This document shows, in pieces, positions 48,418 through 60,304 of a stretch of DNA of 64,000 nt. The translations under genes were made by a program, and so were the position numbers. The notes beneath the pieces were generated by a model, which saw only the letters and a list, made by a program, of their open reading frames with translations, was not told the DNA's origin and made no database searches. How positions within the stretch are numbered: position 1 is the stretch's first letter; every line of letters begins with the position of its first letter. Origin of the DNA: Odiellus spinosus (Eukaryota; Arthropoda; Arachnida; Opiliones; Phalangiidae); contig OY987237.1 in the NCBI GenBank assembly GCA_963920705.1, positions 15,778,601-15,842,600 on the forward strand. Direction: 5' to 3'.

Positions 48418-50343
48418 GTAAAAATGTAGAGATTTGACTGGAATCAAGTGCGGCTGCCGCAGCTATTAACATCAAAAATTATGAAAAAATTAATTTTAAT
48501 TGGGATTAAAGGGCACTGGTAAAAATGTAGAGATTTTACTGAATCGAGTGCGGCTCCCCCAGCTATTAACATCAAAAATAATGTAAAAATTAATTTTCAT
48601 TGGGATTAAAGGGCAATGTTAAAATGTAGAGATTTGACTGAATCAAGTGCGGCTCCCCCAGCTATTAACATCAAAAATAATGTAAAAAATTTTTTTAATT
48701 GGAATTAAAGGGCAATGGTAAAAATGTAGAGATTTGACTGAATCAAGTGCGGCTGCCCCAGCTATTATCTTCAAAAATAATGTAAAAATTAATTTTAATT
48801 GGGATTAAAGGGCAATGGTAAAAATGTAGAGATTTGACTGAATCAAGTGCGGCTGCCGCAGCTATTAACATCAAAAATAATGAAAAAAATAATTTTAATT
48901 GGGATTAAAGGGCAATGGTAAAAATGTAGAGATTTGACTGAATCAAGTGCGGCTGCCCTAGCTATTAACATCAAAAATAATGAAAAAATTAATTTTAATT
49001 GGGATTAAAGGGCACTGGTAAAAATGTAGAGGTTTGACTGAATCAAGTGAGGCTGCCACAGCTATTAACATCAAAAATAATGAAAAAATAAATTTTAATT
49101 GGGATTAAAGGGCACTGGTAAAAATGTTGAAATTTGACTGAATCAGGTGAGGCTGCCCCAGCTATTAACATCAAAAATTGTGAAATAATTAATTTTAATT
49201 GGGTTTAAAGGGCAATGGTAAAAATGTAGAGATCTGACTGAATCAAGTGCGGCTGCCCCAGCTGTTAACATCAAAAATTGTGAAAAAAATCATTTTAATT
49301 GGGTTTAAAGGGCAATGGTAAAAATGTAGAGATCTGGCTGAATCAAGTGCGGCTGCCGCAGCTGTTAACATCAAAAATTGTGAAAAAATTAATTTTAATT
49401 GGGTTTAAAGGGCAATGGTAAAAATTTGGAGATCTGACTGAATCAAGTGAGGTTGCCCCAGCTATTAACATCAAAAATTATGAAAAAGTTAATTTTAATT
49501 GGGATTAAAGGGCAATGGTAAAAATGTAGAGATTTGACTGAATCAAGTGCGGCTGCCCCAGCTATTAACATCAAAAATAATGTAAAAATTAATTTTAATT
49601 GGGATTAAAGGGCAATGGTAAAAATGTAGAGATTTGACTGAATCAAGTGCGGCTGCCGGAGGTATTACCATCAAAAATTATGAAAAAATTAATCTTAATT
49701 GGGATTAAAGGGCAATGTTAAAATGTAGGGATTTGACTGAATCAAGTGCGGCTCCCCCAGCTATTAACATCAAAAATAATGTAAAATTTTTTTTTAATTG
49801 GAATTAAAGGGCAATGGTAAAAATGTAGAGATTTGACTGAATCAAGTGCGGCTGCCGCAGCTATTAACATCAAAAATAATGAAAAAATTAATTTTAATTG
49901 GGATTAAAGGGCAATGGTAAAAATGTAGAGATTTGACTGAATCAAGTGCGGCTGCCCCAGCTATTAACATCAAAAATAATGTAAAAATTAATTTTAATTG
50001 GGATTAAAGGGCACTGGTAAAAATGTAGAGATTTGACTGAATCAAGTGCAGCTGCCCCAGCTATTAACATCAAAAATAATGTAAAAATTAATTTTAATTG
50101 GGATTAAAGGGCAATGTTAACACGTAGAGATTTGACTGAATCAAGTGCGGCTCCCCCAGCTATTAACATCAAAAATAATGTAAAAATTTTTTTTAATTGG
50201 AATTAAAGGGCAATGGTAAAAATGTAGAGATTTGACTGAATCAAGTGCGGCTGCCGCAGCTATTAACATCAAAAATAATGAAAAAATTAATTTTAATTGG
50301 GATTAAAGGGCAATGGTAAAAATGTAGAGATTTGACTGAATCA
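48418..50343. repeat. Right part of the satellite array (100-bp units)
   Basis: About nineteen units of 99-100 bp, each with GGGATTAAAGGGCAATGG, AAATGTAGAGATTTGACTGA, AATCAAGTGCGGCTGCC and CAGCTATTAACATCAAAA. Variants such as GGCTCCCCCAG versus GGCTGCCGCAG recur at intervals, suggesting multi-unit (higher-order) duplication. Non-coding. Confidence 0.95.
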
Positions 50344-50395
50344 CTTTTTAAAGGGCTAGTCTTTTAATATAGAAGTTAACACTTTCGTGTTAGAC

Positions 50396-50544
50396 TGAAG
50401 TGACAGATATTATATCAAAAATGTCTTTGCGAACAAAGACCCAGAAGGACATGTTATGGCCTTGAATGTCTGAAGTGACAGATATTATATCAAAAATGTC
50501 TTTGCGAACAAAGACCCAGAAGGACATGTTATGGCCTTGAATGT
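50396..50544. repeat. 75-bp direct repeat at the outer end of the foldback
   Basis: Two adjacent, apparently identical copies of a 75-bp unit starting TGAAGTGACAGATATTATAT and containing AAGACCCAGAAGGACATG. The right arm of the foldback has only one. Confidence 0.9.
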
Positions 50545-51882
50545 CTGAAGTGACAGATATTTAATTTTCTTTTAAAACATTAAATTTAAATACAATTAAA
50601 TTTTCTTTTAAAACATGAAATTTAAATACAATTAGATTTTCTTTTAAAACGAAATTTAAATATAATCACAATCTGGCACGATTTAGAGTTTCAAATTTCA
50701 ATACAACTGATTTTATTCACTCGGAAATATTTAAGAAAAACATAACAGACGATTTTCTCCCATTGACGCTTAACATTAAATTTCGCTTGATTATTTTTCA
50801 GGGATTACGTGTCAAACAAAAGGAAACTTTTCGTTCGATAGAAAAATATACTTAATTTAGCTTTGGCTTTAGGCTAGACTCAAAGTTCTATGATCTGATC
50901 TCATACCTGAATTGGATAATGTTTTCTATGGATAATGCTTTATTATAACTCTTCGACTTTAGTCGAGGCAATTCGTTCATGTTAGCTTATGAATGCTTAT
51001 CAAGGAATTTAAAGGGAAAAAATTCCCTATATTTTAATTTTTAATCTAGGTTGCAAACGAACAAACCTAATCCATGGATAATGTTTTATTACAACTCCTC
51101 GACTTTAGTCGAGGCAATTCGTTCATGTTAGCTTACGGATGCTTATACAAGGAATTTAAAGGGAATAAAAATATAACTCCTAATAACTAATTAGTGGTCC
51201 CTTATGGAAATCATCATTTTAATTGTACGGTTTTAATGAAAAGAAAAATGAAAGTATTACAATTTATTTAAAAACCTTATCCGCTCTAAAATTCGTCGCT
51301 TTGAAATTCTCTTCCCTCGCGCGCGCAATATAGCTTTGAAAGTACAAATTGTTATGGTTTGCGTCGTCTGCTAAGTTAGAAAAGAAGGTGACTTTAAACG
51401 GGCTTTAAAAAACACATTTCCCTTTATCATATACCCATTCCAATAAACCGGGAGTATTTTTAACGATCCGTTCAATTGCGAGTCGTGGAAATTCGGGTTA
51501 AACTAAGAAAACATAAAGTGGACTCACGTTATACTGAAAAATAACAGTTCAATACACGTTTTCCCTGAAAAATAATCAAGCGAAATTTAATGTTAAGCGT
51601 CAATGGGAGAAAATCGTCTGTTATGTTTTTCTTAAATATTTCCGAGTGAATAAAATCAGTTGTATTGAAATTTGAAACTCTAAATCGTGCCAGATTGTGA
51701 TTATATTTAAATTTCGTTTTAAAAGAAAATCTAATTGTATTTAAATTTCATGTTTTAAAAGAAAATTTAATTGTATTTAAATTTAATGTTTTAAAAGAAA
51801 ATTAAATATCTGTCACTTCAGACATTCAAGGCCATAACATGTCCTTCTGGGTCTTTGTTCGCAAAGACATTTTTGATATAAT
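50483..51882. repeat. 1.4-kb foldback with about 320-bp nearly identical arms
   Basis: Left arm 50483-50803 and right arm 51563-51882 are inverted copies differing at only a few bases. They run from TATTATATCAAAAATGTC inward through CTTCTGGGTC, three TTTTAAAAGAAAAT-type repeats and TTTCGCTTGATTATTTTTCA. The spacer holds two tandem copies (about 144 bp apart) of ACTTTAGTCGAGGCAATTCG and a segment (51275-51420) related to the repeat at 59536. No frame with recognisable protein features, so the family is unresolved. Near-identity of the arms suggests recent origin or gene conversion. Confidence 0.88.
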
Positions 51883-54059
51883 ATATATTTGCATTGATTT
51901 TAAAAACGTGTTATTTTTTGTTTATTTCACATCATTTCTAGTTCCCATTGTTTTTATGCCAAAATATAACAAAAGATGCCGTAAATTAATTATATTTTAA
52001 TTAGTAGTTAAGAATTAAAAGGATAGTGAAAGTAAAATTAAATTATTTTTATAACATTCATTAAATTAAATAATTTTGAATGAATTTCAAAAATTGAGCT
52101 AGCAAGTCTTTAAATGCACTTAATTTAGGGAAATTAAATTTAAATAATAACGCAAATTGAATGAAAGAAATAAACACGTCTTTCACGTAACTCAGGCTTG
52201 GCGGAGTTTAAAGTGAAAGCCAATCTAATATGGATTATTTTAAAATAATAATTTTAATTATTTTAATAAATTATTCTTTCATTGTACCTTTAAATCTTTT
52301 TTTTAAGGTCAAACGCTCTCAACGTTCTAATTAACTTTCTTCATTTTCCAATTAATAATAAGTGTCTTAATGATTTATTTATTATTTCAAGATCAATTTC
52401 GAAGTGTAACCCCAATTTGTTACACCGGTTTTTGGCCCCCCCTTCCCCGATCCGCTAATTTTTTCAAGCGAAAATTAATAAAGAACTTTTGTAAGAGGGA
52501 TTTAACACAGATGATAGAATTTGGACAATGAAACCCTTCGCTAATATTTTTGAAAGATCAGAGGCAATTTCGCAACCTAATTAACAAAATTTTCCTGAAT
52601 TTGTTTAAAAACTATTTCTTAAGATTTCTGTGAAAATGTTTCGTTAACCTTCAGTTTTGTTAATAATTGGGTCCTAGCGTCTAAATCTGGGAGTTTTTAC
52701 ATAAAAAATTTGCATAATCAGTAAACGCCCGAAAAAAAGATGAAGAAACTTAACCAGATCGTAGGTTTAACAAAATATATTTCAAAACTTAAAATCAGAA
52801 TTGGATTTTAGTTGGAAGCTTAACCATGTTAGGCTTAGCAACATCTTAGATGGAAGCTTACGCGTGTTAGACTTAGCAACATCTTAGTTGGAAGTTTAAC
52901 CACGTTAGGCTTAGCAACATCTTAGATGGAAGCTTATGTTGTTAGACTTAGCAACATCTTAGTTGGAAGTTTAACCACGTTAGGCTTAGCAACATCATAG
53001 TTGGAAGCTTAAGCGGGTTAGGCCTAGCAACATCTTAGTTGGAAGTTTAACCACGTTAGGCCTAGCAACATCTTAGTTGGAAGCTTAAGCGTGTTAGGCT
53101 TAGCACCATCATAGTTGGAAACTTCACCCTAACAAAAGTAAGCTTATTATTATAACTAAAAACCTTGCTAAAGTAAACGCAACAACATAATCTAACTAAA
53201 TCGACTTTGCAATGTTTCAACAAGACCTCCAATCTATTTACCTTGAATTTAATAGAACTTACCAAACTAGTCCTATACGTTGTCTTTCTATATCTCAATA
53301 AGTAAACAATCCCAACAATTTCATTTGAATACATTTGCTGCCTCGAAAAAGGTTTGAATTCAGATCTCTTAAGCCTAAAATTAAGAATTTACACGTGATA
53401 AAGCGATGCTCTAGAAAGCCTCGTACCTCGATAGAATAATATCAACAATTTGGCGTTGTAAGGGTGCAAAGATCCGCTTAGACAAATGAGGAATTGGGTA
53501 TAACCGCGAAACGTTTGTCTAAAACTGTCGAGTCATTGTTTTGAATGAGTTCGACGCTTCTCAGTTCAACCCCTATACGCCAAATTTCGTGATCATTTCG
53601 AAATATTAAAACACATCGGCTCCTTAAAAAGAATATTCGACCGTAAACCCTGTACGAGTTTAGAAAAAAAAAAGTTCTTTAAAAGCTCAAAAACAGGTTC
53701 TATTATAACTTCTACAATCTAAGGACCAGTTTGATATTTGAGAAGCGCGAGAGAAACAGTAAAGAGATAAAAAAAAGAGCCTTTGTAGTTTTAAAAAGGT
53801 TTTGTTTCTATATAAAGGGAGTCTGAAATATAATAGTCACTAAGCCTAATTTGTTTTTACATCGTTGTTAAGCCTAATCTTCGTTCCGGTTTCAAATACT
53901 AGAAGCCTCACTACGCTTCCAGACGATTTATTAAGGATTCCGGGTTTATAAAATTATTTTTAAGTTTTAATACATCACTAAGCCTAACTATTAGTCAACT
54001 TTGTTAAGCCTAATCGTAATTGTTTCGTAAGGATTTAACAGTTTTTGAAATGGTATTAG
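51883..54059. other. AT-rich intergenic DNA with a 38-bp array
   Basis: Apart from the tandem array at 52809-53125 and scattered TAAGCCTAA words (53367, 53845, 53868, 53981, 54003 regions), nothing is recognised. The minus-strand frame 53334-53062 overlaps the array and has no features. Confidence 0.4.
52809..53125. repeat. 38-bp tandem array with alternating unit types
   Basis: Eight units centred on GTTAGGCTTAGCAACATC, with cores at 52834, 52872, 52910, 52947, 52985, 53023, 53061 and 53099. Units alternate between a GGAAGCTTA... type and a GGAAGTTTAACCACG type, so the evolving unit is a 76-bp dimer. Confidence 0.92.
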
Positions 54060-54345
54060 TTAATGGAACCATGTTTATTATCGCGTCACAACTCTCGCCA
54101 CCGGTTTAAACACGGTATTAATACGATTCAATTGCTTAAATAGTATGGAATTTTACAGACTATTTTAACTGGAAAATGTACGGTTAAGCTAAAATAATCT
54201 TATACAGTCACGGCTGAAAGTATGATTTAAGAACTTTACCCTTAACTAGAGATTTTGAGTAGAAATATAGGAGATTATAGGAATTGACATTAAATTATAG
54301 GAAAAAATAGGAAGGAGTTTAAAATATAGGAAAAGTGGTCACCTG
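54060..54345. mobile_element. CAGGGTGACCACT family, copy 3, left-truncated
   Basis: Begins within the core (GTTTATTATCGCGTCACAAC) and runs to a right end AAAGTGGTCACCTGG. The left terminus and left subterminal repeats are missing. Confidence 0.82.
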
Positions 54346-54393
54346 GAAACGTGGAAAATTTAGGCTTAGTAAACGTCCAAAAATTATGCTTAA

Positions 54394-54677
54394 GCAAGGA
54401 GGATCAGAGAAGGAGAGGAAATGTGGGGACGGCGCGGTTCCTACTGCGTCGGCCTAAACTCCCACTCTGGGAGAACGGGGGTAGAGACGTTTCGTGGTAA
54501 AATGTTGTCGCGTGGGTAAAACGAATCCTTTATGAGACGCGCTAGCTAGCGACCACGTGACAACAGTTTACCTCGAGAATTTCCTATCCCCCCTTTCCAC
54601 CCGAGTGGGAGGTTGGCTCTTCTCTCTCTAACTCAACGCAGCCCCACATTTCCTCTCCTTCTCTGATCCTCCTTGGC
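54394..54677. mobile_element. 284-bp TIR element flanked by TTAA
   Basis: Left end GCAAGGAGGATCAGAGAAGG, with the complement ending GATCCTCCTTGGC; the terminal repeat is about 40 bp with one indel. Flanked by TTAA at 54390-54393 and 54678-54681. Inner inverted pairs continue (CTCCCACTC / GAGTGGGAG). The length nearly equals the TTAA element at 38216, but the termini differ. Non-coding. Confidence 0.78.
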
Positions 54678-54681
54678 TTAA

Positions 54682-55120
54682 GAAAACATCGAAAAGACAG
54701 GAGCAAAGGGTAGTTATTTAGGCTTAAAAAATACTTAAAAAAGCCAAATTTCGGGATGAATAGGCGTTTCATAATGACTTTACGAGCGTCTGCCCGGGCG
54801 AATAACGATAAAGATCTTTAAGAATATGAATTCAATGTTTTGAGACCCGGCCTACCTTTTCTGTTATAATGAATGATATTTTTTTTTTCTTCCCAATTAA
54901 AAAAAATTATAAAGATTTGATCAATACGAGCGTGGAATTTGGGACAATTATTATAACGTTGAGCTAAATAGATCCGCGAATGCCCGTATCTGAGCAACTA
55001 TTTCAAATTAAAGGGGGAATGAAATTAGAAAAGTCATCTATTTATTTACTTATCCTTAAAATAAGCCTAATACACAGCCTAACTCTAATATATTTAGAGT
55101 TAGAGCGTGGTCGAAGCCTG
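54682..55120. other. Intergenic DNA, mostly unrecognised
   Basis: Contains a diverged copy of the dispersed AAAGGGAGAATG repeat (about 55008-55072). Nothing else recognised. Confidence 0.4.
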
Positions 55121-55444
55121 CAGGGTTGCCACAGTTTTTCCAGATTCAAATTCCCTGACTTTTCCAGGTTTTTCCCTGACCGTTTCAACTAATACTACCC
55201 AATTTTTAACCTTTTATTTGTTATATAATCGCGTTCGTCAAACTTTGTTGCAGGCGTATCATTGTTCTAATCTAAACAACTGACACGCCGTCAGCTGAGA
55301 ATCTTTTCCGCGGATAATGATCGCAATTTCCTGGCTTCTCCAAAGATCTTTAAATTCCCTGACTTTTTAAAATATCTTAATATTCCCTGACTTTTTTTGG
55401 TTCATTTTCAAATTCCCTGTTTTCCCTGACCTGTGGCAACCCTG
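55121..55444. mobile_element. MITE, CAGGGTTGCCAC family, copy 5
   Basis: 324 bp, with termini CAGGGTTGCCAC / GTGGCAACCCTG intact and the family core present. Followed at 55446 by AAGGTTTCATTTCGCAAATA, as after the copy at 44786. Confidence 0.85.
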
Positions 55445-55987
55445 GAAGGTTTCATTTCGCAAATAATCTCAGGATGGGATTCTTTGCTCTAAAAAATACA
55501 CCATTTGAACTTTGAAAACTAGCTAAGCCTAAAACGGAAAATTGTTTTTAAGTTTAAAAAGCATTTATGGTTTTAAAAAAGCGTGAAAAATCATCCAAGT
55601 GTATGATATGTTCACGAAATATTATGAAAATACGGAAGTAAGCTAGCCGAACGTTCTGGGGTGTTGATTTTCAAATGTTACGCTTTCTCCAAGACTTAAT
55701 TTGAAGGTTTTTTTTTATAATTATCATATTTAAATTTTCTTAGATTTTGATTTCCGAAGCTTTAAAGCGTAAAATTAAGTAGGAAATTGTTCATTATATT
55801 AGAAGTAATTTATTGATACGTGTATCTATCTCACCCTGCCTTTGACTTCATTGCCTCTAAAATATTGAATGATTTGTATACCACAGCTCCAATGATATTG
55901 TTTAAAATCAGGGTTAAAATTCTCATTAATTAAACCCAAAAAATTATTTTTAAATAATATTTCATAATTTTTATAATCTAAATTTTT

Positions 55988-56290
55988 AGGCCTAAATGTT
56001 AAGCCTAATTAGAATAAATTAAATTTATATTTTAAGACATAAATGTTAAGCCTAATTAGAATGAATTAAATTTGTATTTCAAGACATAAATGTTAAGCCT
56101 AATTAGAATGAATTAAATTTATGTTTTTAGACATAAATGTTAAGCCTAATTAGAATGAATTAAATTTATGTTTTTAGACATAAATGTTAAGCCTAATTAG
56201 AATAAATTAAATTTGTATTTTTAGACATAAATGTTAAGCCTAATTAGAATTAATTAAATTGATAATTTTAGACCTAAATATTAAGCATAA
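55988..56290. repeat. 47-bp tandem array
   Basis: About six units of the form ATAAATGTTAAGCCTAATTA + GAATGAATTAAATTTGTATT, period about 47 bp, decaying at both edges. Each unit has one TAAGCCTAA, the complement of TTAGGCTTA. Confidence 0.92.
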
Positions 56291-58518
56291 TTAAAAATTT
56301 AATTTTAACTCTAACAATCAATTGCTAAGCCTAAATAATCGCAATTAATTCTAACCTCTAAACTTATTTAGAAAAAAAGATTCGTAAAAAATAATTTCAA
56401 TTAATTAATATAAAGATTTCAATTTGTTTTCAAGTCATCTTAGTAATATTTTTAAATAATTAATTTTAATAGTACACTAATCTCAATCTTAAATAATGAA
56501 TAAAAAACTTAGTTTCGCACGACCTTTGAAATTTTAAATGAAACCTGCCCTACTAGAACAAAGGTGTACCTGAGCGTAGGCGGGCTTTTATATCACGTGA
56601 CGCAATATTAGTAAAGCCCTATATACCTCCGCGTATAAATTAAACCTTGCCTGACTGATGTCAAAAACAACTACACACTACGATGTTTGACAGTGTTATG
56701 TTGACATTTTGTCGAACAGATGGTAAAACTAATTTTTACGATGAAATTTCCATTCTAATTACATCACAATTGATAAAAATTACAACGCCTGGCAAAAGGT
56801 CAAACGTAAAATACATAAAATAGGGAGGGTAAAAAAGTTTTAAAATAAATTCTAATCAAAATCTTATCTGAAAAAAAAAAAAACAGGAGTATTTTTACCA
56901 AAATTTGATATTAGAGTCTTCTATTATTTACACCTTTATCAACACATTTTGGCACAAATGTCACCGGGTTCAGGGTGACTTATTTGGCATCTCTTGATTG
57001 GCCGAATTTTTTAATACTCGATTAAATAGCTAGAAATGATTGGTTGAAAATTATATTCAAACAATTCTTTCTAACTTCAAACTAATTACATTTCAATCAT
57101 CCTTCAAATCTAAACTTAATTAAACTTTGAATTGTGGAGTCAAAAGAGTCAAAACTTAATTTGCATCGTGAAAAAGGGAATGAAGACGATGGTTCCCACG
57201 GACGTCGACGAAGAAGGACTTCTATCAACCAATTAAATTTGTCGGGATATTATTATTATTTTTTTTTATTCCCTCTCCATTGAAAGAAACAGTTTGCTAT
57301 TGAATGGGAGAGTGGTTTAAGAACAACAAAGAACAGTTTAAGGGGGGTCTTTATCTAAAGTGAACCTGTATGAACCGTACACGGCCGTCTCAACAACCTT
57401 ATAATACAAAAAATGATCCTGAATTCCCGGGGCCAAAGCCAGCTTACCAGGGAATCCCCCATTGTATGGGAGGGAACTTTCAACTTTTAGTTCGACAAAT
57501 GGGAGGGGAGAACTCGTGAATGCTTTGTTATTGAGGGTTCAAACGCGAGAAGCACCTATAGTAATTAAAGGCTTCGTAAAAAGGAAAGTTACTTCAACTC
57601 TAATATTTTATTGTCGGCAAGTAACTGATAGAAATGCAGTAATAGAGAAACAGTAGCATTAGCATCCATAAAATTAAGATCCTACTGTTTACCACAAGTA
57701 AATAGTCCTCTGTAGTTAAGTCCATATATTTACCAATTTTTGCGGCCAATTCAAATCGCAATTGTCCATAGTTAAGATATGTTCGGCTACGTATCACGCT
57801 TAAGACACGTAATGATACCATGTCCAACAATTAACCATACGATATGTAATTACGAAAATTTTTTATTTTGCAAAGATGCAAGGGCTTGACCTTTTCACCT
57901 TTCCTTTAGGTATATTATAGAAAGACGCCTCGCGTATGGTCATTTTGATACGGGGGTGTCTGACCCTGAATAGAGAGGAGTTACCACCAATACAGTGAAT
58001 CATCCAATGAAACCCCCCCATGGACTTGGAAGTCCCTCGGTCTCTAAACATGATGACGCGACTGGTGTAATTGAAGCCAAACTAATGGGGATTACAAGCT
58101 GTAGTTTTCGCGCAATACTGGGTGATGATTTGAAATGATAATTAACGGATTTAATTAGGGTTAGGTTTAGATTAATTTAAAATTGGGGTAAAATCTTACG
58201 CAAGTAAGCTTCGCTTCGACTTTCTCATGACCATTTTGGCATTTTTCAACAAATTTCCTAACCAAGTTTTCAATATTTTTCTATTTTTTAAACTATAAAC
58301 GGACACAATGAGGTCCATTGGGTTGAAATTGGGGAGTTTTGAAGAATAGGTCCCGGTGCCAAGGCTTAGCTTGGGTTCTTTATGGAAATTAATACGAGAG
58401 GTAACCTAACCTAACCAATCCTACCGGGACCTATTCTTCAATTTGCCCTGAAAGGGTTATACAAATCAATGAAATCATTACGGAAATTTCCGTAACTTTC
58501 ACCAAAAAAATAAAATAC

Positions 58519-58590
58519 ATTTCCCTGACCTTTAGGCCCATATTTAATTTCCCTGTTTATGCCAAGTTATCCAGGTTGTCTATGAACTCT
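58519..58590. repeat. Fragment of the CCCTGACC-rich family
   Basis: TTTCCCTGACCTTTAGGCCC, AATTTCCCTG and a right-end-like CCAGGTTGTCTATGAACTCT resemble the right part of the CAGGGTTCGTAC family, degraded. Confidence 0.45.
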
Positions 58591-59470
58591 GACCTTAACA
58601 GTTTTCATTTTGTTTTCAAACAAATAACGGCAAAATGTTTGTGGTTTGTTAAACAAACACAACATGAAACTATTTGAAATATTCTTAATTGGATTTAAGT
58701 ACGGTAAATAAACCTTAGTTTAAATTAAATATTACACAATTTAATACCATAAGTTAAAATAAAAAAATAAAATATTACTCACCGATACTAATACAATGAG
58801 CCGCTTGCCTTGAAGATTTCCGAGTAGAATTTTAACTTTCCATAATTTAGTTGAAAGCTTGAAGACACCCTTGATCAGTTGGTTAAAAATGATTAAACAC
58901 CAAATTAAATATACGCTAATTGTTTTAAATCACTTAAAAATTCTAACACTTTGCGGCGAAAACAATAACGCGGCTGGGGTTCAAAAACTAGGCCTAAATG
59001 AACTTAACACGGCGCGGGAGAAAATAGGCGCGACTTCCGCGTTTGGAGAAGAAAACTAACCGACTGAGACAAAAACCACAGGTGCACTTTTGGAGTCGCT
59101 TCATACTGAGCTCCCCCCCCCCCCCCTCCTTTCATCCTTTACCGCCCTCTTTCATACCCGGTATATTTAAAGGGAAACTGTCATCATTTTTTTTAATGCC
59201 TGGATTATACGAATTTACCTTTAGCTTTTTTTTAGCTTTTGAGACGCGCATTTTGTATCGGAAAGCCCGAACTTTCCGTATGAGTTTTTTACTTGGACGT
59301 GGGCCGGATTTTTTCTATGTCTGTACTAAATAACATATTTATGGTCTAAGAAATGTAAGCGTTTTAACGCGTATAAAACACGATTTCCTCCAGTTTCCCT
59401 TTAAACTAATTTTTTAAGAAGGCAGCTGATAAACTTAACAAAGGCTAAAATAAATCTGCGATTTTTAAAT

Positions 59471-59765
59471 CCCCTTTAAAGGCCCTATCTGCTCTGAAAC
59501 TTGCCCCTTTAAAGGCCCTATCTGCTCTGAAACTTGCCCCTTTAAAATGCTCTTCCCTTACGCACGCGGCTTAGCTTTGACTGTACAATTTATTTTGTAC
59601 GTCGTCTGCTAAGCTAGAAAAGAAGGCGACTTTAAAGAGGATTTGAAAATCGCAGACAGTCCCTTTAAAGTCGCCTTCTCTGGCTTTGCAGACGACGTTT
59701 ATTTTAGAAACTTTTACAGCAAAAACTAAGCTGTTTGCTTAAGGGAAAGAGCATTTTAAAGGGGC
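59471..59765. repeat. Foldback of about 230 bp plus a 34-bp tandem duplication
   Basis: Arms from GCCCCTTTAAAATGCTCTT at 59536 to its complement ending at 59765, with inner pairs CGTCGTCTGC / GCAGACGACG and GAAGGCGACTTTAAAG / CTTTAAAGTCGCCTTC. Left of it, CCCCTTTAAAGGCCCTATCT is duplicated (about 34-bp period). A related segment lies in the foldback spacer at 51275-51420. Confidence 0.75.
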
Positions 59766-60045
59766 AAATTTCTGTGTCAATTTTGAAAAACTCAAACTTG
59801 ACAAAGGCTTAACGTAATCTTTTGAAAAAAAAGCTAAAACTCAAGGCTGCTTTTAGCAAAATGTATTTATTTAACACAATTTGTACCAACTACCTTGTTT
59901 GCATTTTAAAGGGGCAAATTTCTGTGCTAATTTTGAAAAACTCAAACTTGACAAAGGCTTAACGTAATCTTTTGAAAAAAAAGCTAAAACTCAAGGCTGC
60001 TTTTAGCATAATTATGATATTTATTTAACACAATTTGTACCAACT
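59751..60045. repeat. Two tandem copies of a 150-bp unit
   Basis: GCATTTTAAAGGGGCAAATT starts at 59751 and again at 59901. Both units continue through CTCAAACTTGACAAAGGC and CTCAAGGCTGCTTTTAGCA. The copies differ by a few substitutions and a small insertion. Confidence 0.92.
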
Positions 60046-60298
60046 TCCACTTCCACACGATACATTTGTAATTATTAGGCAAACATTTTGTACAAAAAGA
60101 AAAGCGCATTTATATTTCAGTCACCAATAAAACTTTTACCGCAATTTTTTCATAATTTTAATTTTGTCAAATACGAAAATAGTGAAAATACTTATCAATG
60201 GATTACAATTTTTTTGGAATTTCCAAACTCGTCTTTATATAAGCTCGCTCGTTTTCGACCTTTAGTGACTTTTTCTCAATTTTTAAAATAAACGTTCA

Positions 60299-60304
60299 TT
60301 TATT
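60299..60304 (-). terminator. Candidate KEAP1 polyadenylation signal
   Basis: AATAAA on the minus strand, about 62 bases after the KEAP1 stop codon. Confidence 0.5.

Noticed and set aside
50396-51882. Long-armed foldback as part of a large capsid-bearing DNA element
   Set aside because: No polymerase, integrase or capsid-type frame is visible and the whole unit is only 1.5 kb; long arms alone do not support that.
57350-58080. Less AT-rich stretch as a gene or a mitochondrial insertion
   Set aside because: No frame longer than about 75 codons, no recognisable domain and no mitochondrial gene similarity that I can recognise.
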